DNA of 64,000 bases from Trichoplax adhaerens. Its lineage: Eukaryota > Placozoa > Uniplacotomia > Trichoplacea > Trichoplacidae. Shown here piece by piece: positions 1 through 13,539 of this stretch. The stretch is taken from NCBI RefSeq assembly GCF_000150275.1, contig NW_002060953.1, forward strand, positions 1,714,465 through 1,778,464, read 5' to 3'. Position 1 is the first letter of the stretch. Each line of letters starts with the position of its first letter. The notes beneath the pieces were generated by a model. It was not told where the DNA came from and did no database searches. It worked only from the letters and a program-made list of their open reading frames with translations. A program made the position numbers and the translations under genes.

Positions 1-11
1 CCATGATATAA

Positions 12-155
12 CTACTGTAATTGCTCTAAAAATTTCTCAATGCAATCACCAGTTATTTTTATGTATAGTACTTCAAATGTAAGAATAAAAGCTCTACCTT
101 GGAATAAATCTACATCAACTGAACGAGGGAGTTTTAATTTGCTACTGAAGGTGGG
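12..155 (-). other. possible 3' terminal exon of the leftmost CARD gene
   Basis: On the minus strand an open frame of 47 codons starts right after a good acceptor (TTCTATACAG) and runs in phase 0 to a TAG at 12-14. It reads as a plausible charged and aromatic protein end, with a segment FEVLYIKITGD that loosely recalls the C-terminal part of the TIR exon at 49.4 kb. Further left-hand minus-strand stretches (about 300-540) also read as coding, for example YHIENPKTLPDVDIYGNN, but I could not chain them by phase. If real, these are downstream exons of the CARD gene at 575-869. The family is not recognised. Confidence 0.28.
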
Positions 156-574
156 CTGTATAGAAAACTATTTGATTGGGATTTATTTATACTTTAATTG
201 TACAAATTATAAGAAATGGATAGCAGAAGTTATATTTGGGTCTACGAAGCTGTAGCATGATACATTATAACGATATTGCAGCCAACTGAAAGTGGTCAAT
301 TTTGTTTGATATTCCAGATATAAGTGTCTATTTTTGAGTTACTGTATTCCATTAAACCTGCTATTGTCATAGTCTATCGCGCTCATACCGGGAAAACTTA
401 TATTATTTCCGTAGATGTCTACATCAGGTAATGTTTTTGGATTTTCTATATGGTAGACGTCAAAATATATAAGATAGAAAAAGTTTCATCATTATTGCTT
501 GAAGCTGAATCATCAAAATCTGTGTCTAACGCTTCTAAACATCATTTTCTTATAACTACCAATATTTGCCTTAC

Positions 575-869
575 CTTCAGTGTCCAATTGCAGTTTTGCT
601 CCGAAAGCTTTGACAACGTTGACATGGTGCTGTTTTAGCAAGCTACAGAAAGTATAGAAATCCTCATTTGAACGTTGTTCTTGTAAGATTTCCAATAGCC
701 TTCCGTTCATATCTTCAACATGAGTTAATTTTTCTATATCGATAATATCTCTACTACTTAGAATTTTTTTAACTTTCAATTTTGTAAATAACTCTTTGAT
801 TGGAACAATTTTGATAAATTCTTCTGCGTATTTATCAAGATTAGCTTTAATAATGTCACTTAATTCCAT
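575..869 (-). CDS. CARD-domain exon, first exon of a gene continuing leftward
   Basis: A 98-codon exon starting at ATG 869 and ending at a strong donor (GAAG/GTAAGG), phase 1. It encodes one CARD-like death-fold domain: an initial helix ELSDIIKANLDKYAEEF, then LFTKLKVKKILSSRDI, the typical LLEILQEQ segment, and DFYTFCSLLKQHHVNVV before the last helix. CARDs are adhesion domains that recruit a partner CARD in apoptosis or innate-immune complexes. Exon length (295 nt) and donor phase equal those of the exon at 34.2 kb and nearly match that at 17.1 kb, so these are paralogues. Later exons must lie at the left edge or outside the window. The ORF also reads through the donor to 513, which I regard as intron. 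Confidence 0.72.
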
Positions 870-1922
870 ATTTTACTTGCAATTGTAACTTCAAGACCGA
901 AGATTTAATCTGTAAGAAAATATGTTTATAGCTATTACTTTTCTGAAATTAGTTTGCGGATATTTTCGAAATTAAATTAGATTGACGTAACTAGGCTGCT
1001 TTAAATATAAAAATATAAGTAAAGCAATATTCTCAACAAGTATTGAAACTGTTAATAGAAAATTCTATCAAAAATAGGTACGCGCACACTTTATTTTATG
1101 CAATAGACTTGAAATCTAAACGAGTAATGCGAATATTTAGTTATGAAATGAGTTACAAGACAACTTTTCTACAATTACATCTAGTTTCTCCCCATCAAAA
1201 TATTCATCATATCTATAACTATATAACAAAGCTAAAGTTCATTCTGCCGAGTTTTAAGTAAAGAGATCGTTCTCACACTATCATAAACAGTCACTATAAT
1301 AGTTAAAACTACATACAAGATATAATATAGCAATCTGATGTTAAGATAGAGATAAGATGAATTAGTAGAAGTATAAAAGAAATGTAGCGGAAGTAAGGTA
1401 GTTGTGAAACTTATATTCCTTTACTCTGAGTCTCTGATATTAATTTACTAGGTTATTCTGTTATAGTAATTTCATGAAAAGATTTTAAATAGTCTAATTA
1501 TGTCATCTGCTATCCATTATGAACGTAAAGTATTACAGTAGCAAGCCAGGTGAAAATCTTACTTAGGAAACAACCGGATTAAATTCTTTCTTGCTGCCGA
1601 ATGTCTTGTACAGTTGAAAAATAGAAACCTGCGGCTCTTCTAAAAAACCACGGCCTTTTAGTGATGTAAGCGTCTGCGTAGACTTCATTAACAATAGATT
1701 GCGGTTTCTTTATTCTAAATAAGAGAAAATAACAATAATAAAGTATATAATAAAAGGTCGATGATAAGAATTGCAAGTAGAAGTTAGTAAAGGGGATCAA
1801 TACAGTACTTATAAATTATTCATGAAGGACTGGCTGATGAATTTACTTTAACCACCATTTGTCAATCATGTACAAATTTTATTGAGTTACTTGAAGATTT
1901 AATTGTAAGATAGTTAAATGTT
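870..1922. other. no firm gene; weak paralogous segment with 18.4-18.75 kb
   Basis: There is no convincing gene. On the minus strand about 1579-1720 resembles 18460-18600: both encode a short (S/A)IVN-(E/K)-x-YA motif, and both lie near the shared string AAATTATTCATGAAGGA (about 1812 and 18700), upstream of a CARD exon. The resemblance suggests a duplicated CARD locus that carried its 5' flank, or a poorly conserved upstream exon. The 18.5-kb version ends at a possible donor (TTCA/GTAAGT); the 1.6-kb version has no good donor. Confidence 0.3.
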
Positions 1923-2209
1923 TGTCACACACCACTAGTGACAAAGTAGTCTACACACGCCAATCCTTGCGGAGAACGCCACTTACTAACTTAAAGAGGC
2001 GAGATTAGCTATATCACCAAATAATTCAGTTCCAACGACCGAATACTATGGTATAATTATAGCGTCACAGATGATGTAGACGAGATAGTCAGAGATTTAC
2101 TATCATTTATTACTGAAGGAATCTTGGCACCCAAGATTATAGTCTTTACAATTAAATATCAATTGAAAACTAGTTGACTATCTAACCGACTAACGAACTA
2201 AAAAGGAAT
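1923..2209 (+). repeat. LTR-like dispersed repeat, copy 1
   Basis: A 287-bp sequence beginning TGTCACACACCACTAGTG and containing a TATAATTATAG stretch. It recurs, inverted and about 95% identical by eye, at 61539-61825, where it adjoins Ty3/gypsy-like fragments. The TGTCACAC start is typical of an LTR, but no clear CA end or target-site duplication is visible. It could be a solo LTR or a short non-autonomous element. Just after it (about 2212-2252) is a small hairpin built on GGCACCAGCC and ACTCCTGGTGC. Confidence 0.5.
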
Positions 2210-5200
2210 CTTCAGGCACCAGCCTTTTATAGTCTCGTCAGAAACTCCTGGTGCACATAATATAAAAGTATCCTTTTAAACTTATAGGAATTATTATGAA
2301 TATTGTCATTAAAGACTTCATATAATGTTGTAAAACTAAATTTTCAGGATCCAAAACCCTACTATAAATCAGAGTATCTGTAACACTAAAAATCGGATTA
2401 TGGTTTATTACGAAAGAAACCACAACGTAACTATATAGACAACTTGCACTTGGATCTGCAATAAATCAGACCATCTGAAATTATAAAAATCGCAATAGTC
2501 TGATTTTTTGCGGATAATGAATTTTAGTTATACTAACATGCTTACACTCAAAGTTATTTTTTTTTAATTTTATAGTGATGTACCCATATTTGATTATAAG
2601 GATAGCTATATTTGATAGAGTTAGGTTACTCTGAATAGATGTTATCGTGAAGCTATCATAAGATGATTGCTAGCTACTATATTAGAAATTGTTGATGACC
2701 AATATCTGTCAGTTGACTAATTATGGTACAAGATTTAAGTGGCTAGAAAGTAGAAACACTTTAGTTGTTAAGATGCCCTTCGAAGAAATGGGCTAGTCTT
2801 TAATAGAAGAGTAGTGACATCTTAAGTAGAATGATTTAGATTGTAGAAGATAATGATGTACTATTTAAGAAAAGTATTTTGTTTGATGACTCATGTCTGA
2901 TTGTAGACTAATCAAGTTGTCATAATTGGATTTAACGAAATGTATATGTTATATATAAGAAGTGTAGAGATGAGCTCACGATGAGAAGAAACTTCACTTC
3001 GCTATAAGCTCGGAATATTGCAGACTTTAGACTTAGATTCTTGTAGTTATTGTTGCTCTACTAGTCCTAAAATCTTGTAATAAGTGCCTTTTAGAAATAC
3101 GATTTGACTAAGAAAGTTTTTGGAAGGCACTTTTATTACAAAGTTGTAGATACAGTTACAGTATTTTTAGAATTAAAGTTTAATTTTGTTTTACAATTTC
3201 AGATAGTCCAATTTGCTGAGGATTCTAAGTATAAAATTTAGATACAGCTGCAACGTGCTTTTATAATTTAAGATACAATTTATTTTAGATCTATGCATAA
3301 GATGCTGATATAGTTGTATCTGGATTAGAAAAACAGATTTAGCTTTACTACAATAAAAACCAAACTATAACCGTATTTACAACTTACGTATACTTAGAAT
3401 CCCCAATAAATTAGACTATTTAAATTTATAGTGTATGTAAGCTTTATTACAATGGAAACTACGCTATATCTACAACAATTGACCAGCAAGAAAACAACCG
3501 ATCTACTCGATTTGTGTACTTATAAACTCTGGCGCATTGCCTATTAAGTAGCTATAGTAACAAAATGATTATACACTTAATATACCTATAAACGCTTCTA
3601 TTCTCTAAGCACGAGTATTTATTTATCATATCTTATCGAAACACGGGAAACTAATCATGCTAAATTATGATTGTCATTAACAAGAATTTAACATAAATGC
3701 TAAACTCACGGTACTACAAATAAATTTCTAGTTTCAAGCTAACATCGTCGTTTTCAACTTTCCAATGAAATATAACCAACTTACTGGCATAGAACAGAGT
3801 TTATTAATGGCCTGAAACATCATCGATATCCAGCACTCTAAAGAACCTATAGTAGGTACAATAATTTTCTAAATGAGGTTATTGATGATTTGTATTTTAA
3901 TCCAAGCATGTGTAAATTTCTGGTTTTAAGTTGAAATTATCGATTTCAATATCATACAAGTACCATCTGTTCTACTCCGGTGGCTTATAAAATAAATAAA
4001 TCGATTGATGGCTTGAATTTTCTTCGTCATTCAATCACTTTGAATAACTAGTAGTGTTGGTAATAGTTAAATATACAGATGAGCTCATTAAAGATTTGAA
4101 TTTAGCTCAGATAAATGCCAACTTCATCTTTCACTAAACCATTATAATAATTATCAACCTCAATTTAAAAAACTGAGCTACTCCTTGCGGTTACTTTTTT
4201 ATGGCTGTCTATTTTTAAGCAACTCATTCAGTATCTAATTTTTGAATAAAAATATCCATATTCTTTTGCTTGAAAAAAGTTGTGGCTAAGCTTTATAGTT
4301 ACATTTTTAAAGATATATTCATCCATTTCTATTTAAAAAGAAGTCTAATGTTGTACTTTTGTGCTAGTATTTTACCTACTAAATCTTATTTCCTCTGGAT
4401 AGTAAGTGCTACTTGTAATACTTAAGAATTTTAAGAACTATTCTAATGCCTGCATTTTGGTGCAAACAAACGTTAGTTCACTTTGGTTACGTGTTTCAGG
4501 AACGCTTTTAATGCTTGGGATTAGAAATATTAATTTGAGATGAACGTTAAATCTATGATTCTGTGGGTAAACATTGAATTTTAGCTTTTCGATAATTCAG
4601 GATCTATGCAACTTACTATGCTGTGTATTTGAAGAAATTTATTACTGAGTTTAATTCAAATGAAAGCGAAATGTTAGATTAGATATGCTCTTGTCAACAT
4701 TTGATCCGTCTAAGGATAAAGCTGATTATGGAGCTTAAATTTTTATGTTTGAATTCTTAGTACTTCAGTTTTATCTGCAAGAAAGCTCCATTTCAATTCT
4801 TGTGCAATGTATCTTGATATAACTTTTTAATTTAATCACGAAAATTTCTAGCTAAAGCGAGATATATCAAGCCCTAATACCTTAATCCTTGCTATTATAT
4901 TTACGAGACTGCATCTATGATGTTGAAATAAACCAGTAGGTAGCTTGCCAGTTTACATGTAGGGACTCAATGGAATAAAGTTCTAAAATATTTTCGTATA
5001 CCTTAGCAAGCAGTTAAAATTAAACATTACCGGTCGAAAATGTTGGTATGTAAATTTTATGTATGCTTGAATGATTATCCCAACTAGTAACAGTAATAAG
5101 AAAATGTTATTCCATGGACTAATATTGACTATTTTCTATTTGTATCTTTATTAATATTTTATTAAGTGAAAAAAGCTCCAAATTTTAAAGTCAAATTGTA

Positions 5201-6322
5201 GCAATCCTTCTGAAATTATTTATTAAGATGCCTGTAAATATACAAATTGCAAAATATAATGGAGTAAAAAAATCAAGATGTATCATAATTCACATATTTA
5301 AATAATTATGTATGAACATGTTAACCTACAGTTGGATAGACAACGGATAAGGCTGAAAACTAAACCTGATAGCACCAACGATTTAGATAGACTACGGCAA
5401 CATGAATAGATTTCTGCAATACTGTTACAGTGTTAAATACTATATTACAGTAGAAATAACTATGTTAGGATAATTCTGTTAGACTATCCTTATTTAGTTA
5501 ACTTCTAATTTGGATATACTGTGTTTTAATATAGCACTGACTTTTTATGACAGTGACACTTATACACATACTGAAATTAATAGTTATAATAGGGAATGCA
5601 AATCATCTGCTTACAGTTCCAATCATTGTGATTGTAATTTACTTATGGTAGACTGTAAGTTATCATGGAAATGTTCCGTGATAGGACATATCGTAATCTG
5701 ACTATTCTGTATTAGTTATTACATGTCTATGTTGGTAAATACTGTTGTCTGCATTAAGGGAGCAGTAGCTAAAATTAATATCTAATTCAGTAAATGATTC
5801 TAATGTTAATTGTATTAACTATGACTCATGAACTATTGAGGAATAGTATATAAATGCAGTATATCGTGAAATAAAGATGAATTGTCCAACTTAGTGTTTA
5901 ACGTAAAATACGAGGCGTTTAAGTCTTTGTGTAGTCTGCTAGTAGAGCAAAAGTGTTTGTGATAGTGCAGATATCGTTCCTTGATACGTGGTTCAAGGAA
6001 TTGACTTATTGATCGTAGATTAGGTTATCTTGTTGCAAAGCTGTTTTGTGACAAATACCTAACAAGATAGTTGATGAATCTGACTCTTGCAATTCACTAA
6101 AAAGTAAAGAACAATATAGGTTTGCATTAACGGTAATCGTTTCATTAGAGTTACTTATTATGATTACCAAAAAAATTGGTACAAGATCATAACTGAAATG
6201 ACTTAGTAAATCTAAGTTAGATTTCACTTCTGAAATGGTAGTTTCCTTTCTCAGTTATTACAATTTAAAAAATCCATAAATCTTACATCAACAAATTGAC
6301 GAGGCTTCATATTTTAAGGTAT
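2210..6322. other. AT-rich DNA without recognisable gene
   Basis: I see no coding region I can support. Short open frames (2238-2423, 5510-5701, 6006-6227) have no family resemblance and no consistent splice partners. Two weakly similar blocks at about 3715-3835 and 3905-4025 look like an old degenerate duplication. Confidence 0.5.
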
Positions 6323-9300
6323 TTATGAATCATACATAAGAGTGACAATCTCTTTCCTTTCGATTTCAAAGAGGGCTTGCACTAGACGGGTTGTAGTAGC
6401 CTCAATACTTTCCATATTATGCCATTTCTTCAACATAGTTCTTGCCTGATCATACACTAATCTTTTTTCCTCTATTATGATATCAGTGTTAATTTTGTAA
6501 TTTAGCTTTAAAGCTAGCTTAGTCCAATCAGTACCAATGTGATCCGCAACGATGAAAAAATAGTTTCTAACGTCAGTTGAAAGTTCTATTATGAAATAAA
6601 AAGTTTTGTTCCTTGTTTAATTTGAAGTATTCTAGATAGTAACCTTAATTATTAATATAGCTAACGAACTGATACTTATTTACTATTTCAACATTTATTT
6701 TTAGAAATACACCGTATGTGTTAAGACTTATAAGACGTTATGATGCATCCAATATCTCTAAAATGGGTATTGCAAAAATCTATGCCTATTACTGAACACT
6801 TCATTAGCTATATATATAGATCAGATATTATAAATAGTGTCTAATTGCGATAGTACCATTTTGTGAAGGATGTAAGATTAACTGTATTTCAAGAGTGATA
6901 ATAGTTGTTAATAGATTGTTAACATTTTACTTCAAACTGTCCTTATTCAGTTATACTTTGTACGTCCTAATTGAAACCTTTTTCCTTATCCGTAGTCGTT
7001 TTATTTGATTCAAAATTATTTAAAGCAAATAAAAGTAATTGTATGTTTAATGTATCTTTAAGTAATTTAGTCCATAAATACAGTCTAACGTTTTGATGTG
7101 TAGTAAAAGATATGCATCTCTAATCGGTGAAAATAATTAACTTAGCAAAATTGCGGAAGCGATCAATAACATTTTTTAAATCATTGCTGTTACTTTATAA
7201 CAACTTTACAATGTAATCATCCTTTGTTAAATACTGTCCAAAGCGCTGGGCTAAGTCTTATTCTTAGTTATTAAGTTAATAAGTCGTAAAATAAGAATAT
7301 AGTTCACCTTTTACGTGAGCTTTGTTCGTAGTTTCATGATCCTGACAGTCGCTATCTTGTGATGTATTCTCATCGGGTGGTTTAGAATTGGCAGATTGAA
7401 AACCTTCATGATCTATGGTAGTTGTGGGATTTTTTTGCATTAATAGTTGATTTACGGGCAGATCTTCTACCGTTTGCTGAATGATGAATTGATTTTGCTT
7501 CATGTTGGAAATGTCATATTGGATACAATCTAACTGCCGCTTTATGTCTTTTTGACATTTCAATGATTTATCTTGACTCATTTTTATCTCATCGGCCTTT
7601 TGAAGAAAAGCATTACTCTCTTGAAGAAGAGCGTTAATCGACTTCCAATAGCGTTGATCATTTGAGTTAGTTGAAATGAATTCTTCATCAGTGATCATGT
7701 TCTGAAACTTTGTAATCATCTTTTCCATATCGCTAAATCTCCTTTCATCTAAGCATTGATTAATCAAATCCTTAAACTGATCCATTTGATCTTTAATTAA
7801 GTTTGAAATATTCTCTGTTAGTAATCTCGTGATTGTGCTTATTTGATCATCATTGATCGTAGCAGAGACTTCTTCTTTATCTTTCAGCAGAGCCGCATTT
7901 AAAACTTGTTGAGCGTAACTAATAAAGAATTCTCTATCGAGATTCCCGCTTAATTTGCTTTGATAATTGAACAGCATTTGGGGGCTGCTCATAATTTGCT
8001 GAGTAATATCGTTGAGGCCACAAATAAAGTCTCTACTGTTGCCATCATGGAAGAATGATAATTGTCGGAAGCCATAATGATCAGTTTTCTCATAACGTTT
8101 CAGGTCGTAATACTTGAAAGAATTATCTACCTCTATTCTAATCCCAGTATTCAAAACTAAGTCGGACGAATAAATTTTTGAAAGTTCTTCGTTTTCCTTC
8201 AAGGCGATTTTTAATTTACTTCCTTTCTTTCCTTTGTACCTACAACTGGATTATAATTCGAATAAACATTTAGTGTAGCATCGCCAAATTATTGTCATTA
8301 AACAAGCCTGTTAGAAAACTTATTATTGTCAGCATGCTGTGTACAAGTAAATTAGATACCACTTAAAAATTATGTCTGATTGAGGGCTGTAGATAATAAT
8401 AGGTAGAGATAACTTTATAATAAATCAAGTATATTGATTCAGCTTCGAAGAATGTAATACCAATGATACATATTCATTCTCATTCTCAATTATATAAGTG
8501 TTGAGACTCGTTGTTTGCAATCAGTATGTTGTAAACAAGTCAGATAAGGTGTTAAACCTGCTATATTTTTCTGTGGTGACTGCTCTTAGTCCTTCTTTCT
8601 TATCATCTACTTTTGCAAGTTGTTTTCCTTGTCTGTCAGAGTTTGTTGTACTAATGCATAGTATATCTCAATCATTGAAGAATCATTTTAAAATTTATAA
8701 TTGTAAAATTCTTCGTGTGATTTTCTCTCTGGGTAAAGTAAGTAGACATAATTTGTTACAATACAGCTAGCTTATAATTAGGCTATTACCGTAGGCATGT
8801 ATTATTCATTACTGACGAAATCCTTTTTGATAATGGTAGCTTTCGAAACCTAATATCTATCCACAACCCATTTAAATCCTATCTTTTGTAAGTAATCAAT
8901 TAGTGAAATATTGATTTCGGTATAAGATCTGGCACTATTAAAAGATTGTGGGAACTTTCTAAGAGCATTTTTTCTAGTTAAAATGCTCTTCTAATAACTA
9001 TTTCCGTTCTGACAGAATTGGTTCTAGTTTGCCTTTAATCTACAGATAACTTGTTCACCAACGCGTGAGATCTGCTTAGCCATAAAATTTGTTAGTTTCC
9101 TTCATTCCACTATAACTTAATTAATAAAGTAATTTTACACTTATACTCTGATATCTTCACATATTTAAATGTAGTTAAATATTGATTTCAACATAAGACA
9201 CTATTAAAAATTTATAAGCGTACTATAAAAAGTATCTTCTCTAATTATTTACTTGAATAATTACAGGATAATGATACGAGATTGACCAACGAAAAATTTT

Positions 9301-9917
9301 AATTTAATTTTAATTAACCTGTGCTTTATGACAAAATTTGGTTCAATAATGCATTTGCTGATAAATTTGGCAAAACTAAGTGGTTCTTTCGGTGGTTTAT
9401 CTTTCTGCTCTATAATATAAGCGATGATGGCTTCGATCATATCTTCAGCCAGTTTCTTAATATAGTGATTATCGTATGCGTCAGAAATGATAGATATTTG
9501 TTGCTCGTAGATTCTGACGAGATCGCAAGCTATCATCGATATAGCCAATTCAACGCGATCATTGTTGGGAGTTAGATGATCAATGATTTTCTTAATTGAC
9601 CTACGATCATATCTTTCGGCAATTTCTGAAATTAAAGTTTGTATTAATGACATTCCTTGAACTAAATTAAACGGACCATCTGTAGGGACAAATTGTAAGC
9701 ACGATAGGATACCAGTCAAAAATTGTGTTGCAGTATTTGCAATCATCCCAGGCTTTAACTTAATTTCTTTTTCCAGGACTTGAGATAAAACTTTTAATTT
9801 GATGGTAAACTTCTGAATAAAAGTGATTAAAAATTGTTTAATCTTTGGTCCGTTTTTGAATTGACTGATATTATCAAAGTCTTCTGGCCATTCTTTCTTC
9901 TCTTGCATATTTGCCAT
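6323..9917 (-). CDS. three-exon protein: helical region, coiled coil, C-terminal death domain
   Basis: Exons 9917-9319, 8239-7308 and 6585-6323 join in matching phases (2, then 1) and give 597 residues with no internal stop. Exon 1 (about 200 residues, MANMQEKKEW start) is a helical region I do not recognise, with repeated hydrophobic helices (ATQFLTGILSCL, ELAISMIACDLVRIYEQQ). Exon 2 starts after GTTGTAG, holds an aromatic-rich block (FKYYDLKRYEKTDHYGFRQL) and then a long polar coiled coil (LLQESNAFLQKADEIK onwards). Exon 3 is a death domain: VADHIGTDWTKLALKL, then ARTMLKKWHNM and LVQALFEIERKEIV, ending with a stop. The death domain suggests it recruits other DD proteins; the first two exons probably regulate or oligomerise it. 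The function of the N-terminal part is unknown. It sits upstream of the leftmost CARD gene in the same orientation. Confidence 0.7.
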
Positions 9918-12807
9918 GTTAATATTGAAGAGCCTTGACTACGCGCAAATTAGAATCAAAATATTTTAAATCTCAGTATCGAGTGTTTATTGCACCATTT
10001 CAGATTGACTTGAGACCAATTTCTCTTTAATCAATATTCTACATCCTTTCTCAGCAAATATTAAAGTAATCCAGTTTGTTGCTTATTTGAGAACCGATTT
10101 TATATCATGTCCAGCAAGATCCGTACGATACTGCTATCTTGAAGGTCTATTAACGATGGCATTTTCTTTTCCACATGTTTTGCTATCTTGAAGTTTGATA
10201 TTAAAGATGACCAGAAAAATATTTCTCCTTATTTTAAAAAAACACTGCTTTTCCGATTCTTTGTAAGCTTAAATCTTTTAATAAGTTCGAGTTTTAATAT
10301 AAAGGTAACATTTTAAAGAATTAAAATAGTAGATGAGAAAACTCTAGCGCACAGCACAGGTTTTAAGTTATAATAAGCGATGTAATACTATCAGAGAACC
10401 GTTGCAAGAAAGCCCTAGCTTACAATTAGGGAAGTGAATTACTTTCGAGTTGACCTTTAGAATAGCCCCAAAAATGATTTGGAATGCACATATTTATTTA
10501 ATGAACAAAATCCATATCAATTATCATAATTTTTAATGAACTATGCAAATATTGCTATATTTAATATGATAACATTGATATCGAGAAATAACCAATCATT
10601 TTATAGCTGTATTTTAATCATTTTGATTTACTGTAAATCCGTGGTAATAAAATGCGAGTCATTTATTTTCAATAGCTGTTGAAAGACGAATTGTTGATAA
10701 CGTGGACTGGAGTTAGTAATTTATGTCAGATCAAAGCAATTAAAGTCTGTCGTTCCTCGAAAAGAGGATACATACTTCGAAAATTATGTTGTACTGTAAA
10801 AAGATAATCATTTTGTAAAATATTTGAAATTTGAATGAGCTCATAAGCCAGCTGCTCTATAAAAAATAAATATAGCTAAAGCTAAGACTGTAAGGTTGTC
10901 TAAATACGTGTTTGTGGAAGATAATTACAGAACGTATTATAGCAATTCCGTTGATATATTGTGTCATCATGCAAGGACATAAATAGATTGCACAAGAATA
11001 TATGCTATGAGATTTATATTGTGTCAGTCTAATTAGAAGCACGAATTATGAACGAATTTTCCCCGTAAATTTAACTTTATCAGGCGACCTTATTGGCAAG
11101 ATATGTTTATGCTCCTGATAATAATTTTGTAACAAAATGTATAATAATTATGTCGTTTGTAAGTTACGCAGTTGTAAACTGAAAAGAGCACTTGGTAGTT
11201 GTATAACAAATTTAATTCACGTACTCAAGCAAAGTTTACAAGAAATAAGTTCTCGTGTATTATTTTGTAGACACATTATCACAAAAGCCTATGTAACATC
11301 TTACAAATTTTTAACATATCGCTCGATTGGCTGGCTTTTAATTAAGACGGAGTCAGGCTCTTTAATTAAATTAAAATATGTAAATTTATTAGAATAAAAA
11401 CAAGTTATAGTTGTTTATTGAAATTTAAGGTTCGTCAAGTTGGAGCAGAGTACTTAACTAACGTTGATATTGTTATGATACATTATGCTCGTAGTAAATC
11501 TAGGTTAATGCTATTTCTTACTCTGTAATGATAGCATCAGTTTACTGTGCTGTAGAATTTTGCACTGTAAAATTTGCATTCTACTCTGCTGTAGAATTCT
11601 ACACTGTAAAGTTGTCCCTATTGTGCCACCGTAGGTGAACTTATAAAATTCTTATACAACGGACTTGATGTAGATGGTACCCAATTTGGAAGGTTACTAA
11701 TCTTTTATTCTGACTTTATTTCTGCATTTTAATTTCAAATTATTCTCTCTTAATGATCAAACGTAAGGCAGTACTTATATTATATCAAAATAAGTGAAAA
11801 AATATGCTAGTGAAAAAATTTAATGGTACTGCAGTTTTTAATGCTATAGCTGTAGTAGTTTCAATAGCTCGATTTCAACGCTTGCATACAACTTGATAAA
11901 GCAGTATAATTGAGATAATTTTAGAGGCAAATTTAGAGATAAAAATCTCTGAAGGCCATTTAGTCTTTGGAACATAACTTCACGAATAATCGACAGCCAT
12001 TAAATCAATATTGCTCATATTTTACTTAGAAAACCATCATTCTTTACTCACTGTACATAATATTCAAAATCACTTCTATAATCATAGCCGTTCGGTTTGA
12101 TACAGCTGTATTAATACTGATTTTATTAATAAAATCAAAGTAAGGCCTAGTGATTCAAATTCTATTAAATAATTATATATGGCTTTCGCGGCATTTATAA
12201 ACCGAACAATCTTAGTTGGAGACTGATTTTAATGAGCATCATAAAATAAATGAAATGACAAAATCTACTTCTTTTACGCGATACTCTATCAACTATCAAT
12301 ATAAATTAGTACTTTCAATTAAAGTGCAAGTCAAGTTAGTAATAGATACTCAGGATACTGAATTGAAATTTACAATATCTAAAATCACTAGTGTTACAAT
12401 AGACATTATCATTGCTAGTAGTAGCCACTCTTTACTTTTCTTCTATGATTGGTTAGACGGAATATATATGCAGACAGATCTATAAAGTTTTTTACGTTTT
12501 ATCGGTAGATATTATTCCGATCCAAAAATTTATTTCCATTAGTCTAAATCTCTTGCTCAAATTCCACTTACCCTCCCTTGAAATGAGCAGCGCGGGGGTA
12601 TTTATACTACTGTTAAATGACTCTGATTATGGGTTCATTTCAATAGGTCAGTATAAGATTCTTACAGTACTTTTTACCTCAAGATTTCTTCATGTGAAAC
12701 GAATAGCTCTAACGTAGTCATTTCTGCAGAGTACTGATCATTAAAATAGTATTCGTTTATATCGGTAAGGGTGGCCACTGGGCCTTTCAATTTTGATTTT
12801 ATGTAAT
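9918..12807. other. non-coding AT-rich DNA
   Basis: No gene seen. Short frames at 10857-11042, 11137-11397 and 12216-12485 have no family resemblance and no splice partners. At about 11537-11612 there is a small imperfect direct repeat built on GCTGTAGAATT and CACTGTAAA, period about 39-40 bp. Confidence 0.5.
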
Positions 12808-13096
12808 ATTCTGATGAAAATTGAATAAACATAGAATCTTTATAGAGTTTTCTACACAGCCATTTTGATTGTTGAATTTTCTTATAACAGTTGCTATCGA
12901 CAGAGCAAGCTTTGCTTGCATACTCAAGCAATCCTTAGACACATTATCATGATTGGTATAGAATTAACCACTGTACTATGGACATTGTACCGCACTGTCG
13001 ATATCTTACAGTACCTGCTAATCTTAACTTGGCATGGCCATCACCATACATTAGTTATCATCATGTGCTTTGGATTATTAACTAATCTTAATATAG
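12808..13096 (+). repeat. 290-bp dispersed repeat, copy 1 (inverted partner at 37.1-37.4 kb)
   Basis: Runs from TTCTGATGAAAATTGAATAA to about ATCTTAATATAGCAT and recurs in inverse orientation at 37096-37385 with only scattered differences. Both copies keep an open frame starting from IVxFSYNxCYRQSKLCLHT (on + here, on - at 37 kb). There are no obvious terminal repeats or target-site duplications. It may be a small non-autonomous transposon or a fragment of a larger duplication. Confidence 0.6.
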
Positions 13097-13539
13097 CATT
13101 TCATCCGTGAATGCATTCTTGAAAAGTAGTATTCTACAAGCTTAGCTGTGAATATAGTAGTGCCTGGCTATTACCGGGATATAAATAATGTCGAACGGTA
13201 ATACTATCTGTTAATTATTAACAAATGAGTACATTATCGTAAACCTTCAGCAAAGCGACGTGAATTGTACTAGTATAAATTAAACCTAGCCTGAAGAACT
13301 AATGTTGGCCGAATTAGCCTAACCATTACAAATGATTCTTTACTAGCACATTTTGCATACGTAACCGCGTGTTGCAAATAGTCGATTGCATGACATACAA
13401 CTACTTCGTTGATAAGACGCTAAATGTCTCAAAGTCTAACATAGATACATAGGCGTCTATCCTAATAATCTGCCTATCTCATGATATTTTGTAACGAAAC
13501 TAAGTATTGTGAAAATAGACTTTTAGTCACGTTAGTGAG

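Noticed and set aside
513-575. CARD ORF continuing past the donor
   Set aside because: The conserved G/GTAAGG donor at this exact place in paralogues makes the extension intron sequence.
6006-6227. Possible fourth exon after the death domain at 6.3 kb
   Set aside because: The acceptor is in phase 1, but the DD exon has no phase-1 donor before its stop, so the join fails.
12674-13110. Overlapping frames on both strands
   Set aside because: They coincide with the dispersed 290-bp repeat, and the shared frame is explained by recent duplication of the element.
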